Source: DASUAS01 sp963720765 (lineage in GTDB: Bacteria > Actinomycetota > Acidimicrobiia > IMCC26256 > DASPTH01). Taken from it: DNA of 64,000 nucleotides. The notes beneath the pieces were generated by a model that did not search any database, was not told the origin of the DNA, and worked only from the letters and a program-made list of their open reading frames with translations. Made by a program: the position numbers and the translations under genes. Below, piece after piece: positions 50,777 to 59,635 of this stretch. Within the stretch, counting starts at the first letter, position 1; each line of letters opens with the position of its first letter. The DNA lies in the NCBI GenBank assembly GCA_963720765.1, contig CAVRGS010000013.1, positions 186,001 through 250,000 of the forward strand. The letters are read 5' to 3'.

Positions 50777-50782
50777 GCGCGC

Positions 50783-51664
50783 ATGCCGTCCCACGCGCTC
50801 CGCACCGTGCTCGAGGACCTCGTGTTCACCGAGGGACCCCGTTGGCGCGACGGCCGTCTGTGGTGCAGCGACATGCACGACCACCGGGTGATCTCCACCG
50901 CGCTCGACGGCGTCGCCGACACCGTGGTGCGCGTCGACGACGACGAACCGTCGGGCCTCGGTTGGCTCCCCGACGGCCGCCTGCTCGTGGTGGCGATGGA
51001 GACGCAGCGGCTGCTGCGCCTCGAGCACGACGGCACGCTCGCGGTGCACGCCGACCTGTCGTCGGCCGCACGCGGTTCGCTCAACGACATGATCGTCGCC
51101 GCCGACGGCACTGCCTACCTGGGCGACATGGGCGTTCGCATCCACGAGCTCGGTGCCGAACGCCGCCCGGGACAGACCTTCCGGGTCGCGCCCGACGGCA
51201 CGTGGGAGTGCGCGGCCGACGACCTGGAATCACCCAACGGGCACATCCTCACCGACGACGGGCGCACGCTGCTCGTGGCCGAGAGCGGAGGCGGGCGCCT
51301 CACCGCGTTCACGGTGGAGGCCGACGGCGCGCTGACCGATCGTCGTCTCTACGCCCAGCTCGCCCCTGCGCGCGACGGCGTGGTCTTCGCTCCGCCCGAC
51401 GGCATCTGCCTCGACGCCGAGGGCGCAGTGTGGGTCGCCGATCCGCTGGGCGCGCGGGTGTTCCGCGTGCTCGAGGGTGGCGAGGTGACCGACACGGTCG
51501 ACTTCACCGACGCGATTCCCGTGGCCTGCGTGCTCGGTGGCCCCGATCGGCGCACGCTGTTGATGTGCGTGGCCGCCGACTGGAAGCGCGAGGCGCTCGA
51601 GGGGACGCGCACCGGCCGCATCCTCGCCACCGACGTCGACGTCCCCGGCGCCGGCCGTCCCTGA
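50783..51664 (+). CDS. SMP-30/gluconolactonase-family protein
   Basis: A 293-residue six-bladed beta-propeller. The metal-binding opening EDLVFTEGPRWRDGRLWCSDMHDHRV, the SLNDMIVAADGTAYLGD blade and the DGICLDAEGAVWVADP motif are typical of SMP-30 lactonases. It hydrolyses a lactone, possibly the product of a Baeyer-Villiger step. It is a single-gene unit with a leaderless-type start. Its stop is eight bases before hairpin copy E. Confidence 0.92.
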   Translation: MPSHALRTVLEDLVFTEGPRWRDGRLWCSDMHDHRVISTALDGVADTVVRVDDDEPSGLGWLPDGRLLVVAMETQRLLRLEHDGTLAVHADLSSAARGSLNDMIVAADGTAYLGDMGVRIHELGAERRPGQTFRVAPDGTWECAADDLESPNGHILTDDGRTLLVAESGGGRLTAFTVEADGALTDRRLYAQLAPARDGVVFAPPDGICLDAEGAVWVADPLGARVFRVLEGGEVTDTVDFTDAIPVACVLGGPDRRTLLMCVAADWKREALEGTRTGRILATDVDVPGAGRP

Positions 51665-51672
51665 CGGCTGTT

Positions 51673-51715
51673 CTGGCGTCACTCGGGCGCCTCTTCGCCG
51701 CCGTTCTGACGCAAG
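51673..51715. repeat. Hairpin-family copy E (degenerate)
   Basis: Outer arms CTGGCGTCA (51673-51681) and TGACGCAAG (51707-51715) pair with one mismatch; the inner GGCG/CGCC stem is short. It lies between the SMP-30 stop (51664) and the converging hydrolase stop (51725). Least conserved member of the family. Confidence 0.55.
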
Positions 51716-51724
51716 TGGTCGGGG

Positions 51725-52507
51725 TCAGCCGGGGAAGAGGTGGCGCAAGGCGCGGGGCGGCGTGAACTGCTTCCACTCGCCCTCGGGTTGCGCGAGGCGG
51801 TCGGCGATCGCCACCAGCGCCGCCGGGTTGTGACCCAATCCGCAGTGGCTGCCGTAGACCTCGATGTTCTGCGCGCGCGGACCTTCGTTCTCGAGGCACC
51901 ACTGCCAACTCGCCACACCGTCGGTGCGGCTGTAGATCGCGGTGGCGGGCACGTCGAGCAGCGGGTCGTTGTACGCCGACGACTTGATCGCTTCGTTGTG
52001 GGGCGCGTGCCACCGCTCGGCGAGCTTGTAGAAGAACGCGGCGTGGGTGCGGTAGCGGTCGTCGATGAGGAGGCGGAACGGTGATCCGAGGGTGATGACC
52101 TGGCGCACCGCGTCGGGATTGCGTCGCGCCGCCTCGCGCCCGAGGATGCCGCCCGCACTCCAGCCGATCACCGACACCGGGCGCTCGGACCGGTCGGCAA
52201 GCTGCTGCAGACGCGCCGGTACACCCTCGAGGATCGACGAGGTGGGCCCGAGGTTCTGGCCGAGCTTCCAGCCGTGGCTCGAGTACCCGAGCCCGCGGAG
52301 GGTGGCCCGCAGCGGGCTCGTGTATGCATCGGTCGCGCCGAACGGCGGCAGCACCAGCACCGAGTGACCGTCGCCGCGCTGCTGTGCGAGCAGCAGCGGC
52401 CACGACGCGAAGTAGAGCGCGAGCTCGGGCCAGGCGCGCACCTCGAGTGCGAGCAGCGCCAACGACGGTGCGCCCGGAGCCTCGCCGTGGTCGTCGACAC
52501 TCGTCAC
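51725..52507 (-). CDS. Alpha/beta hydrolase, polyhydroxyalkanoate-synthase-like or lipase-like
   Basis: A 260-residue alpha/beta hydrolase. The nucleophile elbow is VIGWSAGGILGREAARRNP (Ser in G-W-S-A-G). A long helical N-terminus (VRAWPELALYFASWPLL) and VLVLPPFGATDAYTSPLRATL are seen in actinobacterial esterases that act on hydrophobic acyl chains. The acid and His lie in AIYSRTDGVASW and YGSHCGLGHNP. The GTG at 52507 is preceded by TACGCT at eight bases. Confidence 0.85.
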   Translation of the reverse strand: MTSVDDHGEAPGAPSLALLALEVRAWPELALYFASWPLLLAQQRGDGHSVLVLPPFGATDAYTSPLRATLRGLGYSSHGWKLGQNLGPTSSILEGVPARLQQLADRSERPVSVIGWSAGGILGREAARRNPDAVRQVITLGSPFRLLIDDRYRTHAAFFYKLAERWHAPHNEAIKSSAYNDPLLDVPATAIYSRTDGVASWQWCLENEGPRAQNIEVYGSHCGLGHNPAALVAIADRLAQPEGEWKQFTPPRALRHLFPG

Positions 52508-52515
52508 TGCGGGCG

Positions 52516-52521
52516 AGCGTA
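52516..52521 (-). promoter_or_regulatory. Candidate -10 element TACGCT
   Basis: Eight bases before GTG 52507 on the minus strand, back to back with TAGTCT at 52537-52542 (nine bases before ATG 52552). Spacing is slightly longer than at the other leaderless starts. Confidence 0.4.
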
Positions 52522-52536
52522 CCGGCTCGACCGGCG

Positions 52537-52542
52537 TAGTCT
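52537..52542 (+). promoter_or_regulatory. Candidate -10 element TAGTCT
   Basis: Nine bases before ATG 52552, no Shine-Dalgarno. Pairs with the element at 52516 in a 44-base divergent interval. Confidence 0.4.
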
Positions 52543-52551
52543 GCGCGTCCG

Positions 52552-53009
52552 ATGGCGACGCTGTTGCACGTCCACCACACGACGTCGCCCTCGCTCCACG
52601 CGATGTTCGGTGCCGTGCGATCGGGGGCGACCGACCCCCAGATCGAGGGCGTCGACGTCGTGAGCGTCGCCGCCCTCGAGGCGACCGCCCACCACGTGCT
52701 CGCGGCCGACGGCTACGTGCTCGGCACCCCCGCCAACCTCGGGTACATGTCGGGCGCATTGAAGCACTTCTTCGACCAGATCTACTACCCGTGCCTGGAG
52801 TCGACCGTCGCGCGCGTCCTTTTGGTCTGTACGTGCACGGCAACAACGACACGACCGGCGCGATCCGTGCGGTCGAGATGGTCACCACCGGACTGCAGTG
52901 GCGGCTGGCCCAAGCACCGGTGTCGGTCATCGGCGAACCCGCGCGCGCCGATCTCGACGCGTGTTGGGAGCTCGGCGCGGCCGTCGCCGCAGGGCTGCTC
53001 CCGAACTAG
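52552..53009 (+). CDS. NAD(P)H-dependent FMN reductase/flavodoxin-fold protein; frameshifted
   Basis: Two frames make one 151-residue flavodoxin-like protein. The first frame gives TLLHVHHTTSPS (phosphate loop) and GYVLGTPANLGYMSGALKHFFDQIYYPCLE; the second gives RPFGLYVHGNNDTTGAIRAVE. The break is at 52808-52815, where removing one CG unit from the CG run restores STVARPFGLYVHG. It should reduce FMN or a quinone with NAD(P)H, or supply reduced flavin to oxygenases. It diverges from an alpha/beta hydrolase gene. Confidence 0.82.
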
Positions 53010-53133
53010 CGGGTCGCCGACGCCTGCGTGCGCGGGTCGCCTCGGATGTCCGCCGCGGGACGGCAGTGGTGCTTCGGGGGAGCGGCCGGTACCGTCGAAG
53101 CGCGTCCGAACGACGAATCGATGGGAAGCCACC

Positions 53134-54089
53134 ATGTACAGCATCCGGTCCGCCACACCGATCACGCCGACCGACGGTCACGTCGACATCGACTTCACCG
53201 ACCGGAGGGCCTGGACCGAGAACATGGGCGCGACGATCCTGCCGATCATGATCGGCGACGATCACTGCGGCCCGTTCGTCGCGCTCAGCTATGTCGAGCC
53301 GACCAGCGAGCAGATGCCGCTGTCCTTCGCCCATGCGCACGCGAGCGACAACTGGCGCATCTCGGTGCGGGGCACCACCAACATGGGCCGTGATGCCTAC
53401 GAGCAGGGACAGTTCCGATTTCACGACGGCGGGGTGCCCTACGCGAGCGACAACTTCGCCTGGGGCCCCGAAGGTGGGTACGGCATCATCATGTTCGCCG
53501 ACCGGCGCGGTTTCCCCATCCGTCCTGTGAAGGCGGAGCTCGCCGAGCAGATGGTGCCGGCACAGGAAGTCGCCGGTCGAGCCATGGGCATCGACGTGCA
53601 GGATCCGTGCCCGGGTGCACCCGCCATCATCACGACGCTCGGCCCGACGGAACGGGCGCACCTCGACGGCGGCTTCGACACCGCCGAGCAGTGGGACGAG
53701 ATCGAGCCCGGCGTGCGCATGGCAGCGGGCCTCGCCGGCGAACCAACGTGTGGACCGGTGCTCGTGTTCGTGGACTGCGCCCCCGGCACCGAGGCGGTCC
53801 CCCGCGCTCGATCGGTTCCGAGACGATCGTCGCGCCGGTGTCCGGCTCGATCGATGCGGCAGGCGTCGCGATGTGCCAGGGCGATGTGCGCGTCGAGGAA
53901 GCGGATGTCGACCATCCTGCGCTCGTCGCCGGACCCGACGGCGCGCAGGTCGTGCTCATCTTCGCCGATCGGCGCGAGCTGCGAGCGGCGTTCGAGGACG
54001 GGAGGATGTCCGGCACGCTCGGCGCCGCGCTGTCGCCGGTGCTCGACGACCTCCAGCGCCAGCTCCCCCTGGCCGACTCCGCGTCCTGA
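53134..54089 (+). CDS. Bicupin-like protein of unknown function; frameshifted
   Basis: A protein of about 318 residues once one frameshift is repaired. The first half has a cupin-like block FAHAHASDNWRISVRG and FRFHDGGVPYASDNFAWGPEGG; the second half (GSETIVAPVSGSID, AGVAMCQGDVRVEEADVDHP, QVVLIFADRREL) looks like a second cupin. Metal-type His residues are present only in the first. The frames meet at the C-run 53799-53803, where one extra C would join EAVPPRSIGSETIVAP. TACCGT at 53091-53096 may be its -10. Confidence 0.72.
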
Positions 54090-54134
54090 CCTCGACCGAG
54101 TCGCTGCGGCCCGCCCGCAGGCGATCAGGTCAGG
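54085..54134. terminator. Bidirectional hairpin overlapping both convergent stops
   Basis: CCTGACCT (54085-54092) and AGGTCAGG (54127-54134) are perfect arms that include the stop codons of the bicupin and the DUF1214 gene. An inner stem (TCGCTGCGG pairing with CCGCAGGCGA) lengthens it. No T-tract. Not related to the GTTGCGTCA family. Confidence 0.6.
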
Positions 54135-55253
54135 CTGTCGACCGGTACGACCTCGCAGGTTGCGATGGTCGGATCGGTCTCGGGCAGCAGGTAGCGCCAG
54201 AAGATGGTGCCGAAGCGGTGCCCACCGGTGTCGAGCCAGTTGTGCACGCCGGGATCGCGGTGCGCGACGACGACGGTGTACGACCCGTCGGGCTCGTACG
54301 CGATCTGAGCCGAGTTGAGCGAGCTGCGCCGGTGGACGTACTCGAGGGTCTGCATGTGGCGGTTCCAGAGCATCACGTTGGTGAAGCGCGACGGCGGGAT
54401 CGAACCGCGCATCACCAGCGCCTCGTCGGGGCCGAGGTCCCAACGACCCATCGAATAGAAGATGTCGACCGCACCGGCCACGTCGACCCCCGCGTTCCGG
54501 AAGCTCCACGGTTCGCCGACCGTGTTGGGCTCCTTGCCCATGAACGGCGCGGGCGACGGTGCGGTGGGCAGCCCCTGGCCCACGGTCGTCTGGCGCAGGA
54601 AGGCGACACCGGCGGAGAGACGCCCGGCGAGAGTCGCGTCATCGAGCGGCGGGGGCGGCGGGACGTCGCCCAACGCCTCGATGCCGATGCGCACCGCCAC
54701 CAGCGGATCGGTCTGGGCGGACACCTCGCGCAGGAAGTAGCTGCGCACGATGAGCATGCCGCGCGTCGGGATCGAGCTGCACCCAGTCGCCCCCGGTGTC
54801 GGGCTTCTCCGCGCTGAACACGATCGAGTACGAGCCGTCCGCCGCGAAGGTGAACTCGCTGTCGTTGATGTCCGCGAGCACCCGCCCGTTGAACCCGCCG
54901 TCCACGGCCTCCGAGTGGATCGTGAACGAGATGTACGACTCCTCGCCGCGCACGCCGAAGACGCGGTACGAGCGGTCGCCGCGGATCTGCGCGAAGTGGT
55001 AGATGGCATCTGGGTTGTCGCCCTGCAGCTTGCGCGCGGGGCTCACGATCGGCGCCATGCGCGGGTGGTCGGCGTCGCCTTCGACGAAGAACTCCGACAT
55101 GCCCGAGAGCACTTCGGTCACGTAGCGGTAACCCTCGACCACGTCGAGGTCGTCGCTGAAGCGTTCCTCGTTGAGCACGTATCCGTCGCGGATCTCCTGC
55201 AACGCGGCGATGAGATCGTCGAACGCTTCGGTGGTCTTCGGTGCGCGGTTCAC
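54125..55253 (-). CDS. DUF1214-like protein, second copy; frameshifted
   Basis: Two frames give one protein of about 376 residues. The first (GTG 55253) contains AFDDLIAALQEIRDGYV, SYRVFGVRGEESYISFTIH and DTGGDWVQLDPDAR. The second continues GMLIVRSYFLREV, RWDLGPDEALVMRG and the DUF1214 end DPGVHNWLDTGGHRFG, RYLLPETDPTI. The break at about 54761-54766 is repaired by one extra CG unit, giving LDPDARGMLIV. It is coupled to the SDR upstream by a GTGA overlap. Function unknown. Confidence 0.82.
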
Positions 55254-56062
55254 GTGAGCTCTCCTTGATCGGGCAGGGGGATGAGGCTTCGATAGTCGAT
55301 GAACGACCGCAGGGTGTTGCCGCCGTCGACGGTGAGGAGCTGGCCGGTGACCCACGACGACTCGGGTCCGGCGAAGTACCGCACGGCCTGGGCGATGTCC
55401 TCGACCTCGCCGTGGCGTTGGATCGGCTGTTCGGCGAGGAACGCCGCCATCATCTTCGGATTGTCGAAGGCGCGGGCGGTGCCCGGGGTTCGGGTCATGC
55501 CCGGCTGCACCGAGTTGACCCGGATTCCGAGCTCGCCGAGCTCGTTGGCGGCGACGCGCACCAGCTGGTCGACCGCCGCCTTGCCGGCGGCGTACGACGC
55601 GAGGTACTTGGTGGAGAACACCGCCGCGGTCGACGAGATGGCGACGAACGAGCCGCCACCGGCGCGCACCATCGCCTGACCGGCGTACTTGAGGAAGAGG
55701 TACACCGGCCGCACGTTGGCGTCGACCTGTGCGCTGAAGTCGTCGTCGTCGAAGAGCAGCACCGGCGTGATCGCACCCAGACCGGGGACGACGACCGCGA
55801 TCCGGAGTCGGCGCTCGTCGTCGGACGCGGCCTCGACCGCAGCGCGCACCGAGGCGCTGTCGAGCGCGTCGCATGCCACGTGCGCGACCTCGAGTCCTTC
55901 GCCGGCGAGCGTTGCCGCGGCGTCGACGAGCTTCTGCTCGGTGCGGCCGGCGATGGTGACGATCGCGCCGTCGCGCGCGAGCACGCGCGCCGAGCCCAGC
56001 CCGATGCCGGAACCGCCGCCGACGACGATCGCACGCTGTCCCGCGAGTGCCCTGTCCGACAT
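55250..56062 (-). CDS. Short-chain dehydrogenase/reductase
   Basis: A 270-residue SDR: VVGGGSGIGLG cofactor loop, AISSTAAVFS with catalytic Ser and YAAGK (Y-x3-K), ending LLTVDGGNTLRSF. The N-N-A-G motif is replaced by VVPGLGA. It lies between a SnoaL-like gene (9-base gap) and the second DUF1214 gene (4-base overlap), matching the SDR-DUF1214 pairing seen at 48092-50052. Confidence 0.9.
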   Translation of the reverse strand: MSDRALAGQRAIVVGGGSGIGLGSARVLARDGAIVTIAGRTEQKLVDAAATLAGEGLEVAHVACDALDSASVRAAVEAASDDERRLRIAVVVPGLGAITPVLLFDDDDFSAQVDANVRPVYLFLKYAGQAMVRAGGGSFVAISSTAAVFSTKYLASYAAGKAAVDQLVRVAANELGELGIRVNSVQPGMTRTPGTARAFDNPKMMAAFLAEQPIQRHGEVEDIAQAVRYFAGPESSWVTGQLLTVDGGNTLRSFIDYRSLIPLPDQGELT

Positions 56063-56071
56063 GGCGATCGC

Positions 56072-56536
56072 CTACGCGCTCGGCGGGTTCACGGCCCGCG
56101 TCTCGGTCCAGTCGACCCGCAGGCGCCGGTGCGCGAACTTCCACTGGCCATCGTCGTTCGGCCGGTACGTGTCCTCGTAGCGAATGAACATCACGTAGTC
56201 GGTGCCGCCATGCTGCTGCCCCGGCGTGAGGTGGTGCGCGATGCAGTACACCTCGCCGGTGGCCTCACCGTCGGCGATCGCGTACGTCGACTGGCCGAGC
56301 ATGTGGAAGGTCTTCGGGTAGCGCTGGATGACTTCGGGGATGCGGGCCAGTCGTTCGGTGCCGCGGATCTCGCGCGGCTCGGTCGACTCGCTCGGGTCGT
56401 GGATGGTGATCACGGCATCGGGAAGGAACAGCGCGACGAACCCGTCGACGTCGTCCCGGCGGTCGACGCCCCGCGCGTACTGCTCGGCGAGCGCTCGTAG
56501 CTCGTGTCGGATCGCGCTCTCGTCGGTCGTCGCCAT
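56072..56536 (-). CDS. SnoaL-like (NTF2-fold) polyketide-cyclase-like protein
   Basis: A 154-residue NTF2-like protein. The opening HELRALAEQYARGVDRRDDVDGFVALF and the strands VITIHDPSE, STYAIADGEATGEVYC and WKFAHRRLRVDW follow the SnoaL/limonene-epoxide-hydrolase-like fold. Candidates are a cyclase, a small epoxide hydrolase or a steroid delta-isomerase. First gene of a three-gene operon with the SDR and the DUF1214 protein. Confidence 0.85.
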   Translation of the reverse strand: MATTDESAIRHELRALAEQYARGVDRRDDVDGFVALFLPDAVITIHDPSESTEPREIRGTERLARIPEVIQRYPKTFHMLGQSTYAIADGEATGEVYCIAHHLTPGQQHGGTDYVMFIRYEDTYRPNDDGQWKFAHRRLRVDWTETRAVNPPSA

Positions 56537-56538
56537 GG

Positions 56539-56562
56539 CTCCCCCCGGGTCAACGGGGGGAG
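56539..56562. promoter_or_regulatory. Inverted repeat in front of SnoaL-like gene
   Basis: CTCCCCCC (56539-56546) and GGGGGGAG (56555-56562) are a perfect 8-base inverted repeat with an 8-base spacer. On the minus strand the downstream arm acts as the Shine-Dalgarno (GGGGGGAG) of the gene starting at 56536, and the upstream arm touches a candidate -10, TAGTCT (56561-56566). It could be an operator or a Shine-Dalgarno-masking hairpin. Confidence 0.5.
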
Positions 56563-56583
56563 ACTACGACTTCGGGCCGCGGT

Positions 56584-56868
56584 TCAGAGGTGGAGGTCGC
56601 CGTAGGTGTTGCAGAGCCCGGCTGCGGTGATGGTGAGGAAGGAGAGCACCAGCATGGCGCTGCTCATCCTGACCACGAACCGCCGCCACCCGCGGAGCGC
56701 GGGCGGTCCGATCGGCGCCGGCATGTACCAATGGGGGAGTGCGCCGGACATCGACGCCGCGGCCCAGGCCTCGAACGGGACCGCGTCGTCGGCGACCACG
56801 GTGTCCGGATCGGCGGAGAGGGCTGCAGCGCACAGCTCGTCGTCCTCGAGGAGCCCGGGAGAGTCCAT
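56584..56868 (-). CDS. Small single-TM membrane protein
   Basis: A 94-residue protein. The first 60 residues are acidic and polar, followed by a basic RGWRRFVVRM and one C-terminal helix (SSAMLVLSFLTITAAGLC). No family recognised. It diverges from the ABC exporter operon at 56946, with 77 bases between. It could be a tail-anchored regulator or accessory of the exporter. Confidence 0.6.
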   Translation of the reverse strand: MDSPGLLEDDELCAAALSADPDTVVADDAVPFEAWAAASMSGALPHWYMPAPIGPPALRGWRRFVVRMSSAMLVLSFLTITAAGLCNTYGDLHL

Positions 56869-56945
56869 GCAGCTGATCCGGAGCGAGATGGCTCATCGGA
56901 TGACCTCGCGCAATCCAAACGCGGGGTCGGAAACGTAGACCCAGC

Positions 56946-57649
<704 letters not shown>

Positions 57650-57653
<4 letters not shown>

Positions 57654-58990
57654 GCTGGCGCGACGCCGCGGTCGTCGCGCTGCGCAGCATCCGGCGTCGG
57701 TTGAGCCGGGCCCTGTTGACGGTGGCGGCGGTGGTGCTGGCCGCTGCGCTTCTCTCGGCGCTGTTGATCGCGGTGGGTTCCGCGCGGTCCCGCGTGCTCT
57801 CGGCGGTGTCCAAGGGTGGTCCGCTCACGGGGATCGAGGTGTTCCCGAACGCCGCCGGCGAAGGACAACTCGACAGCGACTCGGCGCAGTTGGGGCGCGC
57901 CCTTCCGATCGACGATGCCGTCGTGCGGCGGGTGCGGGCATTGCCGGAGGTCGCGTCGGTGGTGCCGATCACGAGCACGCCGGTCTTCGTCGTGCCACTG
58001 CCGCGGGCGACTTCGGGCACGGGGCGCCCGCCGCGGCCGTTCCGGGACACGTTGAGCGCCGCGGACTCCCGGCGCGCCGAACAACTTCCGGTGACCTTGG
58101 TGACCGGCCGCCTTCCAGGGGTGTCGGCGCAACACGAAGTCGTGGTCACCGAGTCGTACCTGCGCCTCGTCGGGCTTCCGGATTCCGCCGCCACGAAGGT
58201 CGTCGGCGACGAGATCGAGGTCGGGGCGCCGCGTGTGTACGTCGCCGACGACGGGTCCGCCACCGTGCGGTCGCGCTGGACGCGCAGCCTCATCGTGGGG
58301 GTCGTCGCTGCACAAGGGGTTTCCGGCCACGTCGTCGGCTCGTCGGCTCAGGTCTCGCGTGCTCGCCAATGGTCGGCGGCGAGCGAGATCCCGACCGAAC
58401 CCGACTTCGGGAGCTTCGCCCGAAGCCTCGTGGACAGCTCGCGCTACGACCTGCTGTTCGTGGTGGCGCGCGGACTCGGCGCGGTGGGTGGGGTGCGGGC
58501 TGCGATCACCCGGCTCGGCTTCTCGTCGAGCGCGCCCGAAAGCATCATCACCTCGGTCGATCGCTACACCAACGTCGTGGAGATCGTCCTCACCGCAATC
58601 GGACTCATCGCACTCGGGATCGCGGCTCTCGGCATCGCCAACGCGATGATGGCCGCGGTGCGTGAGCGACGCACCGACATCGGCGTGATGAAGGCGATCG
58701 GTGCGCGCGACCGTGACATCCGACGGGTCTTCCTCGTGGAGGCTGCGGTGCTGGGCGCGATCGGTGGGATCATCGGTACGTCGCTCGGCTACGTGATCGC
58801 CCGGATGGTTGGTCTTGCGGTGAACCGCTACTTGACCAGCGAGGGCCTGGCTGGGGTGCACGTCGGGTTGCCGTTCGTCGTCGTGCTCGTGGGCGTGCTC
58901 GGCTCGACGCTGCTCGCACTGGTGGCCGGCACCCTGCCTGCGCAGCGCGCCGCGCGAATTCCGGCGCGCCGAGCGATGGCCGGCTCGTGA
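57650..58990 (+). CDS. FtsX-like ABC transporter permease
   Basis: A 446-residue MacB/FtsX-type permease. One transmembrane helix near residues 20-42 (LLTVAAVVLAAALLSALLIAV), a large exported domain of about 270 residues, then three helices (VEIVLTAIGLIALGIAALGIANAMM, AVLGAIGGIIGTSLGYVIARMV and VVVLVGVLGSTLLALVAGTL). The conserved R-E-R-x-x-x-I-G-V-M-K-A-I-G-A block is intact. With the ATPase it probably moves a lipid, lipoprotein or peptide, or signals across the membrane. Confidence 0.93.
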
Positions 58991-59604
58991 CCCGGCCGGC
59001 GCGCTCGGTCGCGGCAGTGCTGATCCTCGTGGTCTGCGCGATGGCGGCGGGGTGCGCCGGCACTGGGCCGCCCGCGGCGTTGCCGAAGGAGCAGCCAGGT
59101 CATGGTGTGTTCTACGTCGCGCTCGGCGGCGACGACAACGTGGGGAGCCGGTCGACCTTTGCCGACGCGTGGCCCCAACAGCTGTTCCGCTCAGCGTTGT
59201 CGCGTGAGAGCGTCTTCGTGAACCTCGCCGACGGGCGCTCGGGCATCACCGAGGTGCGGTCGGACCAGCTGCCGACCGCGGTCGCTCTGCATCCCGACGT
59301 CGTCACCATCACACTGCTGGACGACGCCGAACGTGCGACCGATCCCGCAGTGGTCGAGTCCGACGTCCGGGCGGTGGCCACCCGCCTCGATCGGATCAAC
59401 GGCACGACGGTGCTGGTCGGCACGACACCGCCGGGTGTGGGCGCGCCGGACGCGTCGGCGTTGGACGCGGCCATCCGCCGTGGGGCGGCAGGGCACGCGA
59501 CGGTGGTCGATCTCGGCAGCATCGCCCCTGGTGACCCTACCGAGACGGCCGCCGGGATCGCGCGCGCGTTCGCGCGGGCATTGCCTGCGTCAGCGCGCCG
59601 GTGA
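58987..59604 (+). CDS. Lipoprotein with degenerate SGNH-hydrolase fold
   Basis: A 205-residue lipoprotein. The signal and lipobox VCAMAAGC place the lipid Cys at about residue 23. Block I GxSL is degenerate (VALGGDDNVG); the GxND-like block reads TITLLDDAE. No catalytic Ser is evident, so it may be a non-enzymatic SGNH-fold protein. The GTG start overlaps the permease stop, so it is the third partner of the ABC exporter and probably works outside the membrane. Confidence 0.78.
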   Translation: MTRPARSVAAVLILVVCAMAAGCAGTGPPAALPKEQPGHGVFYVALGGDDNVGSRSTFADAWPQQLFRSALSRESVFVNLADGRSGITEVRSDQLPTAVALHPDVVTITLLDDAERATDPAVVESDVRAVATRLDRINGTTVLVGTTPPGVGAPDASALDAAIRRGAAGHATVVDLGSIAPGDPTETAAGIARAFARALPASARR

Positions 59605-59623
59605 CCCGCGGGGACCTGCGACG

Positions 59624-59629
59624 TAGCGT
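59624..59629 (+). promoter_or_regulatory. Leaderless -10 element TAGCGT
   Basis: TAGCGT ends six bases before the GTG start at 59636; no Shine-Dalgarno. Confidence 0.5.
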
Positions 59630-59635
59630 CGGGCC

